Positions 1 through 9,358 of a stretch of DNA of 64,000 nt are shown piece after piece. The stretch is taken from contig NC_133493.1 in the NCBI RefSeq assembly GCF_025370935.1, positions 169,799-233,798 on the forward strand, written 5' to 3'. The notes beneath the pieces are model-generated. The model saw only the letters and a list, made by a program, of their open reading frames with translations, had not been told where the DNA came from and searched no databases. How positions within the stretch are numbered: position 1 is the stretch's first letter; each line of letters begins with the position of its first letter. The DNA is from Choristoneura fumiferana (taxonomy: Eukaryota > Arthropoda > Insecta > Lepidoptera > Tortricidae). Both the position numbers and the translations under genes were made by a program.

Positions 1-77
1 TCGCGCGCGAGAACATCGACCGCGAGATCTGCACGCTGCGCGAACACCTGCTCACCGGACAGCACGACCACGAGTAG
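1..77 (+). CDS. HD-phosphohydrolase-like gene, C-terminal exon fragment (left copy)
   Basis: The reading frame open from the window edge encodes the last 25 residues of the protein, ending ...LLTGQHDHE and a TAG stop at 75-77. It is identical in coding sense to the end of the minus-strand exon at 17,356-17,499. The stop codon and the two codons before it already have the GACCACGAGTAG form of the downstream satellite. The rest of this copy lies left of the window. See the entry at 17,356-18,604 for family reasoning. Confidence 0.75.
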   Translation, partial: ARENIDREICTLREHLLTGQHDHE

Positions 78-538
78 ACCACGAGTAGACCACTGACAGC
101 ACGAGTAGACCACTGACAGAACGAGTAGACCACTGACAGCACGAGTAGACCACGAGTAGACCACGAGTAGACCACTGACAGCACGAGTAGACCACTGACA
201 GAACGAGTAGACCACTGACAGCACGAGTAGACCACGAGTAGACCACGAGTAGACCACTGACAGCACGAGTAGACCACTGACAGAACTAGTAGACCACTGA
301 CAGCACGAGTAGACCACGAGTAGACCACGAGTAGACCACTGACAGCACGAGTAGACCACGAGTAGACCACGAGTAGACCACGAGTAGACCACTGACAGCA
401 CGAGTAGACCACGAGTAGACCACGAGTAGACCACGAGTAGACCACTGACAGCACGAGTAGACCACTGACAGAACGACCACGAGTAGACCACTGACAGCAC
501 GAGTAGACCACTGACAGCACGAGTAGACCACTGACAGC
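62..538 (+). repeat. Composite 11/20-bp tandem satellite (left copy)
   Basis: The array mixes two unit lengths: an 11-mer CGAGTAGACCA and a 20-mer made of that 11-mer plus CTGACAGCA. Minor variants such as CAGAACGAG occur. It starts in the last codons of the HD-like exon and ends at about 538 in CTGCCAGC-like flank. Read on the minus strand all three frames are open for long stretches, giving apparent proteins rich in VYSCCQWSTR-type repeats; these are artefacts of the repeat. The array is about 150 bp longer than its partner at 17,048-17,367. Confidence 0.95.
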
Positions 539-751
539 TGGCAGCGCACACTCACTGCACTCACTGCCCGGATGCACATGTCGCCGCGTTAGTATCGGAG
601 CTAGATACATAGAACTTAACAAGAGTAAGCTTTAAGCCGCGATCATTTATGCGAAGATTCGCTGAATGCCGATTAGTCGCCTTGTAGTGACCAATGTTTA
701 TTCACCCATGCCATGATTAGTCAGACGACCAGCCAACACAACACAGGACTT

Positions 752-1048
752 ACTTGGACAGCCAAGTGGGTAGAAAGTCTGGCTACGAAGCTTGAGGTAC
801 CGGGTTCGATCCTCGGCAGGGGCAGATATTTGTACGAATAATACGAATGTTTGTTCTCGGGTCTTGGACGTTTAATAATAATTCATTTATTTATTCAGAC
901 AACAAGATCCATAATGTGATCCTTAATTGAGTATGTATTTATTTATTTAAGTATGTTTATCCGTTGCTAGTATCCATAATACAAGCTTTGCTCAGTATGG
1001 ACTAGGTAAATTGGTGTAAATTTTCCCATGATATTTATTTATTTTATT
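752..1048 (+). repeat. tRNA-derived SINE, degenerate (left copy)
   Basis: It begins with a tRNA-like head containing a 'ccgggttcgatcc' B-box-like stretch, followed by 'gcagatatttgta...aatacgaatgtttgttctcgggtcttgga', the 'tagtatccataatacaagctttgctcag' segment and an 'atttatttatttt' tail. The same body recurs at 16,585-16,829, 59,368-59,515 and 62,898-63,119. The head is mutated and the middle is expanded with ATTT repeats. It matches the general form of lepidopteran tRNA-derived SINEs. Confidence 0.8.
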
Positions 1049-1049
1049 T

Positions 1050-2400
1050 ATGCGTGTTCGTTTACTTTAAAGTGGACAGCTACCGACAAATAGCAGAGCG
1101 AGGCGTGCACTGTGCACTAATAATCGTAGCTCGTTGATTTGCGAGCAGCCATCTTCACCCACCCTAGTAATCGCTCGAGACTCCTAGCGAGTTCCACATG
1201 TCTGGTCGCAGCTTTACTCGCCAGATATAGCGAGCCTACTGCTACTGACTGACATCTGCATATGTCTGGTAGTCTCAGAACTAGCTAGATCTCATAGGAA
1301 AAGTCTTGGTCCCCAGTGCAGATTAGTCATTAAATATGTGCGTCCTTAGATGAATGATGTGTAATGCTTTAAACCTAACCTTAATAGGTTAGTGGAACAT
1401 GGATATTATTATGATTGCGTTAAAGCTTGTTGATAATATTGAATTTGAATGCTTCACCAAAACGAAACAAGCACTTGCGGTCTTTGGACTTCAATCTTTT
1501 TTATAGTCAGACCTACTACTATTACAATTTAAAATGAATGGCAAATTGTGAATTGGACTTCGAAGGTATTTTTATAATCGCCTTCACAGCTTGCATTTCA
1601 TATCGAGTGCCGTTTAAGCTTACGTCGAGTTGAATGTTAGATTGTGCTTTTCCTTCTTGATTCAACCACCTTTCCATTTTATTTGGTGGTAAACATTGCT
1701 AGTAATGCTTTGAAGACAAGAATTAAAAGACTATAGAACCTGAGTTACTGAATATAATTAGTTTGTATTGTTATTTACTTACCACTGTAAGCTATTGCTC
1801 ACTCACTTAGCTAATTTAAAATATTATGACCCAAAAAGTGTCAGTAATTAGTTAAATGATAATGAATAATGTGTTAGTTGTCTTTTGTAAATGAAATGCT
1901 TTTATTATTTTAGACTACGCTTAATTATTTTGCGCTTAGCGCTTCAAGACTTCAAGACTTTATTTTATGATATTTTATGGAGAAAATAAGTTCTTATCAT
2001 AAGAAGCAATCAGTATTGAATGTGTGTAGAAGTTAAATACTTTTAGACAGGCGATGCACAGGAATTTGTACTTTATACTTAAAGATAAACCTGTTAAAAG
2101 TGTAATTTATAATGTAAAAGCTGTTTCCAAAATTATATTATTTTATTTTAGCCGTGTTGTATTATTTATTTTATCCTCTCAACTATTTTAGTTTATAAAC
2201 TAATGATAAAGGTAAATACTGATCGAGCTGTGTATGTGTAAGTAGCAAAATACTCGAATGCTTTGTCAACTGCGTAGTCAATAAAAACAAAAATGGATTT
2301 GTTATAAAATCAGGATATTTCAGTAACAAGTTGCTTAACGAGCAGGATTAGGTAAGCAGTAATAGTGCAAATTTCATGTACTAAATTAATCAAAATGGTT
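1050..2400. other. Non-coding AT-rich stretch (left arm)
   Basis: No reading frame with coding character, splice-linked exon or structured RNA was recognised on either strand. The same sequence is present in reverse complement at about 15,230-16,580. A direct 'cttcaagacttcaagacttt' duplication occurs near 1,944. Confidence 0.5.
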
Positions 2401-2752
2401 TACACTGGTCACTCATCATCATCCATTATCAGCCTACAGCAGTCCACTTCTGGACATAGGCCTCTTCCATGGCGCGCCACAACACTCTGTCTTCAGTCCC
2501 TCGCATCCATCCGCCGCCAGCGACCCTCTTAAGGTCGTCTGTCCGCCGTGACTCAGGACGCCCTACACTTCGTTTCCCTGTCCGTGGTCTCCATTCGAGG
2601 ACTCGTCTGCTCCACCGTTCATCGGTCCTGCGACAGACGTGGCCAGCCCAACGCCACTTCAACGAACTAATTCTCTGAGCAATGTCAGTGACTTTCGTTC
2701 TTTGTCGAATAATGTGATTTCGGATTTTATCCTTCAAAGAAACCCCTAGCAC
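2401..2752 (-). mobile_element. RTE-type LINE, 3' end of reverse transcriptase ORF (left copy)
   Basis: The minus-strand frame at 2,429-2,752 encodes the C-terminal tail typical of RTE-clade endonuclease/reverse transcriptase proteins: a KWRWAGHVCR motif, then [21 protein letters not shown], a tryptophan-rich stretch and ...VQKWTAVG before the stop. The element then ends in a TGATGATGGATGATGATGA-like microsatellite, as RTE elements do. Endonuclease and polymerase domains are absent, so this is a 5'-truncated dead copy. The right-arm partner at 14,878-15,225 carries a small insertion that breaks the frame near its end. Confidence 0.85.
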
Positions 2753-2838
2753 TGGTCACTCACATACATTTATTTATTGGAGGATGGTGGAGGTAAGGTA
2801 GAACGCTTGCATTGCCAGCCGTGAATATGAAATATTAC

Positions 2839-5097
2839 GCAAAGCTCTACGCAGGGGGCGACACTATAGTGAAAAGTGCCATGACAACATCAGTTCTCTT
2901 TATTGATTGTTGTTGTTTCTTTATACGTTAGTATCTCTTAGTAGTCTGTGGTTTCTTTAAAAAAATATGGCTCTGTCCATCGGAGGACAATTTTGCCAGT
3001 GTCTAGTAGTTTTTGCCGTTGTGCGGTAAAAAAATCTAGAAAACGAAATATGAGAGGTAATGCTGGATGAACGATGACAGCGCGAATCAGTTCTCTTTAT
3101 TATTTTGTTGATTTTGTCGCCATCTGTCGCCATGCATGACCTGAATGACCATCATCAAAGAGTATAAGTACCTACAGAAATCATTACATATTTATTAGTA
3201 ACAAAATAGCATGATATTCACATCGATAGTAACGATAGAGCTATATTTTCAAAGAAATAGTTGAAATAATATTATGATATTATGCCATCGTAGGATATTT
3301 AAGATATTCCAAAAACTGCTTACGGTTTGCGGTTTGTGCTAGTGCTGCACTCTGACGGCAGAAAATTGCAGTAATATTCTTTTTTTTAATTTAATAAAAT
3401 ATGGCATTGGAGGAAAATAATTTTCTCACACCTCTCCTTCAGAAAAGTAACTTTTCCTCCCTATCGAGAGGGAGCAAAGTGCAACTTTTCTGTTCAAGGT
3501 TTTTTTAAGTGTTTTATTGCAAATGCCATTTTTTGACGTTGATAATTATAAAGCCACGCCATTTTCTATGCTGGTTGGTTTTTAATTATATTTATATATT
3601 TTTTTTCAAGTTTCTTAATGCGAGGTGTGAAAAAGTTGTAGGTATGAGCCACTCGGGAGCAAAATTATTTTCATCTCGGGCGTTAACACTTGAATCCTTC
3701 ATTACGCTCAGGATTCTATTGTAGAATCCTTCGCTACATTCTGGATTCAATGTACGCCTTCGCCGTAAATACACAATTTTGCTCCCTTGTGACACAAATA
3801 ATTTCATCTCTCCTGTTCGGAAAGTTTAATTTTCTTAAGAAAATCTTTATGTATATACCTGTGTTTTTTGTACTGCTTACTGTGTTGGTGTGCCAATAGA
3901 GAGTTATTGTATTGTATTGTATGAGAGGTAATGGTAGATGAACGATGACAGCGCGAATATTCCCTGAGACCCAACTGAGACCGTTCAATCACAATTGCCA
4001 GTGATGACACTATTTCGCTGTTGGGTAGATAGATACCATGCATATACCATGTTTTACCATGTAGATACTCAGACGGTAGATAGAATAGAATAGAATGTCC
4101 ATTAAAATAAGATACTGAACAAGTAGTCTACTTGAACCATCCACCAACAAAATGTACCTACCTACCTTTGCTTTGCCTGCCTAACCAGTAGGGCTACTCC
4201 GAAACTCGAAACTCGAAGTTCGTGTCGTGCGGTCCCTCTCGCTCTCGTATTAAATAGTATAAGTGTCAGAGGGACCGCACGACACGAACTTCGAGTTTCG
4301 AGTTTCGGAGTAGCTCTGCAGGCCATAACATCCAAAAAAAAGTACCTTTGCCTATGATGAAAATAGTTTCAATTTTCAGTATAGTGAGTTTGAGATTTTT
4401 TTTTGTTTTCAGTATGACTGTTTACCATGGTGTTTACAAAAAAACCATTTCGAGATGTCATGTCATGATGAAGAATTTACAAAGAAACGAAACGCAAACG
4501 CGCGCTGCGTAGTCGTATCGTAAGAAAAAGTCATCTAATGTGACCAGAGTTGCCATCTTCGTGACTTTCTCACTAGATTTAAGGAATTTTGAAGTTTGAT
4601 CATGACTTTCTGAAGTACTTACGTATTTACTAAATAATAATAATATAGTGACATAAACTGACATAAATTACGAATTTTATAAATAAAATAAAATAGTTGT
4701 ATTGTACTGTATTTTATATTTCGCTGTGAATATAGCTCTCTGTATCTTGATGGTGGTTTTAGATTATATTTTGAGATATCTAATAATAATAATAATTTAA
4801 TATCGTAAATAAAATAAAGTGCCCTCGTGCATAGAGAATATCAGTGCAATTTTCTGCTGTCAGAGTGTAGCACTAGCACAAACATCATATTTTTTTTTAT
4901 TTTTTAAAAATAGCTCTATCGTTACTATCAATGTAGACATCATGTCATGACGTTATTTTGTTACTAATAAAAATAAGTCATGATTTCTATAGGCGCTAAG
5001 GTCTCTGGTTAAGATCCGTCATGGCGACAAAATATAAAGAGAACTGACTGACGTCATGGCGGTTCACGCTAGTGTCGCCCCCTGTGCAGAGCTTTGC
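2839..5097. mobile_element. 2.26-kb foldback element with long imperfect inverted termini (left copy)
   Basis: The element opens with GCAAAGCTCTACGCAGGGGG and closes with the inverted form ...CCCCCTGTGCAGAGCTTTGC. The inverted similarity runs inward for several hundred bases: 'agttctcttta', 'tagtaacgatagagctat' and 'tgcactctgacggcagaaaatt' all recur inverted near the other end. The middle holds AT-rich DNA and a nested palindromic MITE at 4,191-4,318. No transposase frame is visible, so it is non-autonomous. A related fragment ('cgctgtcctcgttcatccac', 'ggcaaaaactactaga') lies at 46,050-46,180. Confidence 0.7.
4191..4318. mobile_element. Palindromic MITE of the 'aaactcgaagttcgt' family (left copy)
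   Basis: The copy is a near-perfect inverted repeat of about 55 bp per arm (ggctactccgaaactcgaa ... ttcgagtttcggagtagc). The arms contain 'gtgtcgtgcggtccctct' and a short loop 'attaaatagtat'. It is nested in the 2.26-kb foldback element. At least eight more copies occur in this window. Confidence 0.85.
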
Positions 5098-5099
5098 TT

Positions 5100-5800
5100 T
5101 AAATGCCCTATTGGTCACCTACGTTCGTTTTAGATCTATGTCGTGCTGTAAATTTGTCAATAACGAAAAGATTATTTGACATTTTCATGACACTTCAGGT
5201 TTAAGGCAAAAATGTTTTTGGCCTTTTTTTTAACAGAAAAATAGTGAAAACATTGTGTTGGTATTTTAGTCTCAATCAAATCGTTAATTTACTTGAAAAT
5301 GCTTAAATGTTAATTTACTTCTTTAGTAGGCTTTAAAAGTTAACGAGATCATCATGATGATGATGATGACGACAAGTTAACGAGTTAGTCGATCAAAATG
5401 TAATATTGAACTTTTGCTATATAGTGACACACATCCCATACCTATGTTATGCCAGTGCATGTGATTTGACACGCAATTATTGTTATTATTATTGAAATAA
5501 TACACTAGCAGCTCTTAGAGCTGATGCGTGTACATCACTGCACTTGTGTTTTTAGTCTTTCTTTTTTAAGTATTTGTCTAGTCTATTTTTAAAACTGTTC
5601 ACTGAAGGTGCACTTATCACAAGTTCTGGGAGAGCATTCCACGAGTTAACAACACGATAGGGGAAGAAAATTAGTTGGTATTTTTTTTGTTTAATAAAAT
5701 TTTATTATTATTTCGGGTATTGTTTGAGTTTGAGGAACTACCGAATACCGATTTAACTATTTATACAATGGCAACACAGTATATAATATGGCGTCGGTCG
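5100..5800. other. Upstream region of the RBM5-like gene (left copy)
   Basis: AT-rich, with no coding frame recognised. It contains a (GAT)n-like cluster near 5,350. A short remnant at 5,560-5,690 ('ctgttcactgaaggtgcac...gagagcattccacgagtta...acacgatagg') resembles the C-terminal coding tail of a Jockey-type LINE. The probable promoter of the RBM5-like gene lies in the last few hundred bases; no TATA box was found. Confidence 0.4.
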
Positions 5801-5863
5801 ATTTGCAAAGAGAAGGAAATCAGGGGCTTGTTTTTGAGATTTAAATAAAATATTTGTGTCTCT

Positions 5864-6080
5864 GTGTGGAAAGCGAATAAAGCGATAAACTATTCAGCGT
5901 TCCATCATTTTATGAGCTTCGGCCCGGGATCGTATCGAGTTGACCGAGTGACGACCGCAGGTAAACAAATGGCGGAGGGGTCATCGATCGACGATTTTAG
6001 GGCTCCATCGGATCGGCGGCGACACGGCGGCACGGGAAGGCTCGTGAGTAAAGTTTGCTGACGTTTGTGGGTGTTCGCAG
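5864..6080 (+). other. 5' UTR with a probable 120-bp intron (RBM5-like, left copy)
   Basis: A consensus donor CAG|GTAAAC at 5,960/5,961 and an acceptor TTCGCAG|GG at 6,080/6,081 define a 120-bp intron that removes an out-of-frame upstream ATG (5,969). The next exon then begins nine bases before the RBM5-like ATG. An alternative donor (CTC|GTGAGTAAAG, 6,043/6,044) would give an intron of only 37 bp, too short for typical insect splicing. This is a sequence-only prediction, and the right arm has the same signals inverted. Confidence 0.5.
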
Positions 6081-6089
6081 GGATTAGAG

Positions 6090-8326
6090 ATGTCGTGGCG
6101 CGGCCGGGACGAGCGAGGTTCGCGGTGGGAGAGCCAGGGACAGGACCGCCAGGAGCGCTGGGCGGAGCGCGGCCGCTCGCCCGTGTGGGACATGCGGCGC
6201 GACTCGCCCGAGCGCGCGCGTCGCGAGCCTCACTACCGCGACAGCCGAGACCGCTACGAGCGGTACGACCGCGACCCCGAGCGCTACGAGCGCGACCCCG
6301 ACCGCGACCGCGACCGCCGCGAGCGGTACGAGCGTGACGAGCGGCGCGCGCGCTCGCGGGAGCGCCATGAGCGGCCGCGCTCGCGCGAGCGCTCCCGCGA
6401 GCACTCCCGCGAGCACTCGCGCCGCCGCTCGCCGCGCCGCGAGCGGGAGCGCGACGTGCCCGCGCCCCCGTCGCCGCCCAACATCAGCGCAATGGATCTG
6501 GAGCGCCCCGAGTCGGCATCGAGCCGGGAACCTAGTCGCGAGCGTGACAGCGTTGATAGATATGACACTAAGGACGATCAGTCTGTCAATGCCTCTCCTG
6601 GAGATTGGTTCTGCAAATGTGGCTCATACAACTTCAAACGGAGACAGGTCTGTTACCGACGTAACTGCCATGGAAAGCGCTCAGAGGTACTGTGATTGGA
6701 GCTGATGCCGAGAGACACTCTACAGATGGAATGGGTATCACTAAAAGGCTTCTTTTTAGGAGACTAGATGCGCTGACTACAGAGGAAAAAATTCTAGAGG
6801 TCCTCAAAGAAAGATGTTCGAAGTCTATTTTGGATTCTATTGCGGGTATCACAATAGGCAGAGAGACCCTGACAGGTGCCTCTAAATGTCTTGCTTATAT
6901 AAATTTTAATTCGATTGCGGATTCTACATCTGCGCATACAGAGTTACTGTCACTGTCACCACCATTAGAAATTGATAATCGTGAAGTTTTAATTTCATTT
7001 TATAATGAACCCCAAAAAATGCAAAAACCTGCTCCTAATCCATCTGATTATTCATCTTATTATGCTCAAATGGCCACATACAACAATAGTGCAGCTTTGT
7101 CTGAAGCCGATAGAGTTAATGCTGCAGCCGCAGTGGCTCAGTCTGCAATCACTGCAGCACAGGCTCGTCAGCTCACATGGACCCCAGCAGTGCCCACGTT
7201 TGTTGCTTCGGGCTCCCAAGCCATGACTTCTTCCGTCAAAGCTCCAACAGGTGACGGAAAGACAACATATACTGCACCAGATGTTCGGACATTTATGTAT
7301 GATGAAACTTCAGGGTATTACTATGATCCCTCCACCAGTTTGTACTATGATGGCACTACACAGTACTTCTACAACAGCCAAATCAATCAGTACATGTACT
7401 GGGACTCCACAAGCTCAACATACATTCTAGCCACACAGAATCAGCAGAACACCGATCAGCCCAAGCTACCAAACCCACCAACAGCTACAGCCGACAATAC
7501 TATCACAAAAGAGCCAGAAGAAAAGAAAAAGAAAGAAAAGGAGGACAAAGTGAAAGTTGCTAAGAAGATAGCAAAGGATATGGAGAGATGGGCACGGACA
7601 TTGAACCAAAAGAAAGAAAATGCCAAGAGCAATATTGTTATGGAACAACCACTCGATACTAGCTCTAGTAAAGGTTCTGCGGACATTGGGTTCTCAGTGC
7701 TGGGTGCCGGCCCGACTCTGACCCACGTGAGGGAACTGACTCCACCCCCCCCTCCAGACGAATTCCTCGTGAAGAAGCTCTCTGAGCCTGCCTTTGACAG
7801 TGACGAAGGTATCATTGACTGGACGAAACTCACTTGCTTACTCTGTAAAAGAAAGTTTCCATCTGCTGAAGTTTTAACCAAACATAAGACGCTGTCAGAT
7901 TTGCATAAGCAGAATTTATCAGAGCATCGGAAGCAGACGGATTTGGCGACGCAACCAAACGGATACAGAGACCGCGCGGCCGAGCGACGCTTGAAATTTG
8001 GCGAAGATGAAGCACCTGTGAGGAAGCGGTACGAGCCGCCAGAGCCTATGCATGCTCCCATACAATCCGCTCCTCCACCTTCCGTTGTTGATACAATTGG
8101 AGGAAAGATGCTCCAGAAAATGGGCTGGTCGGCCGGTCGAGGTCTAGGCAAGACGGAGCAAGGCAGGATCGCCCCCATCGAGGCAGAGCAGCGCCCGAGC
8201 CTTGCTGGCCTTGGGCAGAAGCGAGGCATTTACACACCAACCCCTGGGGAAACATATCGAGACACCGTCAAGAAACTCATGATAGCGCGCTACAAAGAAG
8301 TTGTTGGGCAAGAGGAAGGAAATTAG
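6090..8326 (+). CDS. RBM5: RBM5/RBM10-type splicing regulator (left copy, one frameshift)
   Basis: Nuclear RNA-binding protein of the RBM5/6/10 family, which acts in early spliceosome (A complex) exon selection. About 745 residues in one coding exon. Residues 1-165 are an Arg/Glu/Asp/Ser-rich RS-like region. A RanBP2-type zinc finger (DWFCKCG...CYRRNCHGK) lies at about 170-199 and an RRM at about 217-305 (KRLLFRRL, CLAYINF). An OCRE domain (FMYDETSGYYYDPSTSLYYD) spans 397-448, followed by a Lys-rich stretch. A C2H2 finger (CLLCKRKF...HKTLSDLH) lies at 582-608 and a G-patch (GGKMLQKMGWSAGRGLGK) at 670-712. One base is missing near 6,686 (agaGGtact here, agaGGGtact in the other copy). This breaks the frame between zinc finger and RRM and is probably a consensus error. 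The usual first RRM of vertebrate RBM5 is not visible. An AATAAA-like signal follows near 8,519. Confidence 0.9.
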
Positions 8327-8980
8327 GTGGGTTTATTTTCAATATTTACAAACTTAATGTCTGCTTATTCAACAGGTTCAGGATTTACAGGTCAGTTTGA
8401 AATGAATTTATTGATTTTGGTATAAATTCCACAACTATTCAATATTTGTATTTTAAGTATTTTAGATCACATCTTGCCTTGTGACTGGGATAAATGTTTA
8501 TTGTGATTAAATGTAATTAATAAATTAAAAGCCTCTACAACATAACATAACCAACACAAAGTTGGAAAATCCCCGACTTTGTCACTTCAAAGTTTAATAT
8601 CTCAAAAACGGCTTAACCGATTTTGATAAAACATATTTAAGAACCATCGCTAGAAAACCTATTTTCAAATAAAAAAAAAACATTCAAATTGATTCACCCG
8701 TTTAAGAGCTACAGTGCCACAGACAGGCAGACAGACACACAAAGCAGTCAAACTTATTATGACACCCCTCTTTTTGCGTCGGGGGTTAAAATAGATACGT
8801 AAACTTCTTTGTTGATAAAATGAGAAGCAATAATATGGGTTGTTAATGCATTAAAAAATTGTGTGCATACAACATAATACATAAATCACGCTTCTTTCAA
8901 AGGGGTAGGCAGAGACTACATCCTTCCACTTGCTACGATTGTGTTCATACTTTCTAAATTATTTATTAGGCTGGCCACTT
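8327..8980. other. 3' flank of the RBM5-like gene up to the gap
   Basis: It contains the 3' UTR (AATAAATTAAAA near 8,519) and then a common interspersed-repeat tail near 8,560-8,790 ('ttaaccgattttgataaaac', 'agacaggcagacagacacac', 'gcgtcgggggttaaaa'). A short remnant with 'aaaggggtaggcagagacta' lies near 8,898. The part after 8,697 is not duplicated in the right arm. No gene was seen. Confidence 0.55.
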
Positions 8981-8990
8981 ANNNNNNNNN
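8981..8990. other. Assembly gap of ten N bases
   Basis: Ten N bases sit at the centre of symmetry of the inverted duplication. A short fixed-length gap of this kind usually marks a scaffolding join of unknown true length. It matters because the junction between the two arms was not sequenced through. Confidence 0.99.
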
Positions 8991-9358
8991 NTGAATATAT
9001 TTGTTTTTTTTTTAATTTGAAAATAGGTTTTCTAGCGATGGTTCTTAAATATGTTTTATCAAAATCGGTTAAGCCGTTTTTGAGATATTAAACTTTGAAG
9101 TGACAAAGTCGGGGATTTTCCAACTTTGTGTTGGTTATGTTATGTTGTAGAGGCTTTTAATTTATTAATTACATTTAATCACAATAAACATTTATCCCAG
9201 TCACAAGGCAAGATGTGATCTAAAATATTTAAAATACAAATATTGAATAGTTGTGGAATTTATACCAAAATCAATAAATTCATTTCAAACTGACCTGTAA
9301 ATCCTGAACCTGTTGAATAAGCAGACATTAAGTTTGTAAATATTGAAAATAAACCCAC

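Larger units (their letters stand above)
1..8697 (+). repeat. Left arm of head-to-head inverted duplication
   Basis: This arm is repeated in reverse complement at 8,991-17,432. Base 1 pairs with 17,432 and the stop codon of the HD-like gene at 75-77 pairs with 17,356-17,358. Content and order are the same: terminal exon, satellite, SINE, RTE tail, foldback element, RBM5-like gene. Homology fades near 8,697, just after a poly-A stretch, and 8,698-8,980 has no partner in the other arm. The left limit is the window edge, so the arm may continue beyond it. Differences between arms are single-base changes, homopolymer indels and satellite length. This is read directly from the sequence; overall identity was not computed. 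Confidence 0.93.

Noticed and set aside
52..579. Long open frames across the satellite giving VYSCCQWSTR-type proteins (also 16,978-17,496)
   Set aside because: They arise because neither repeat unit contains a stop in any frame on that strand. All three frames are open at once, which is a sign of repeat structure and not of coding.
6065..6568. Several alternative frames and antisense frames over the Arg-rich region of the RBM5-like gene
   Set aside because: GC-rich codon repeats for Arg/Glu/Asp leave other frames open by composition. Only the MSWRGRD frame leads to recognised domains.
7456..8229. 257-codon antisense frame across the 3' half of the RBM5-like gene
   Set aside because: It mirrors the sense coding region, has no recognisable domain, and the same frame is broken in the other copy at the sites where the sense gene has its indels.
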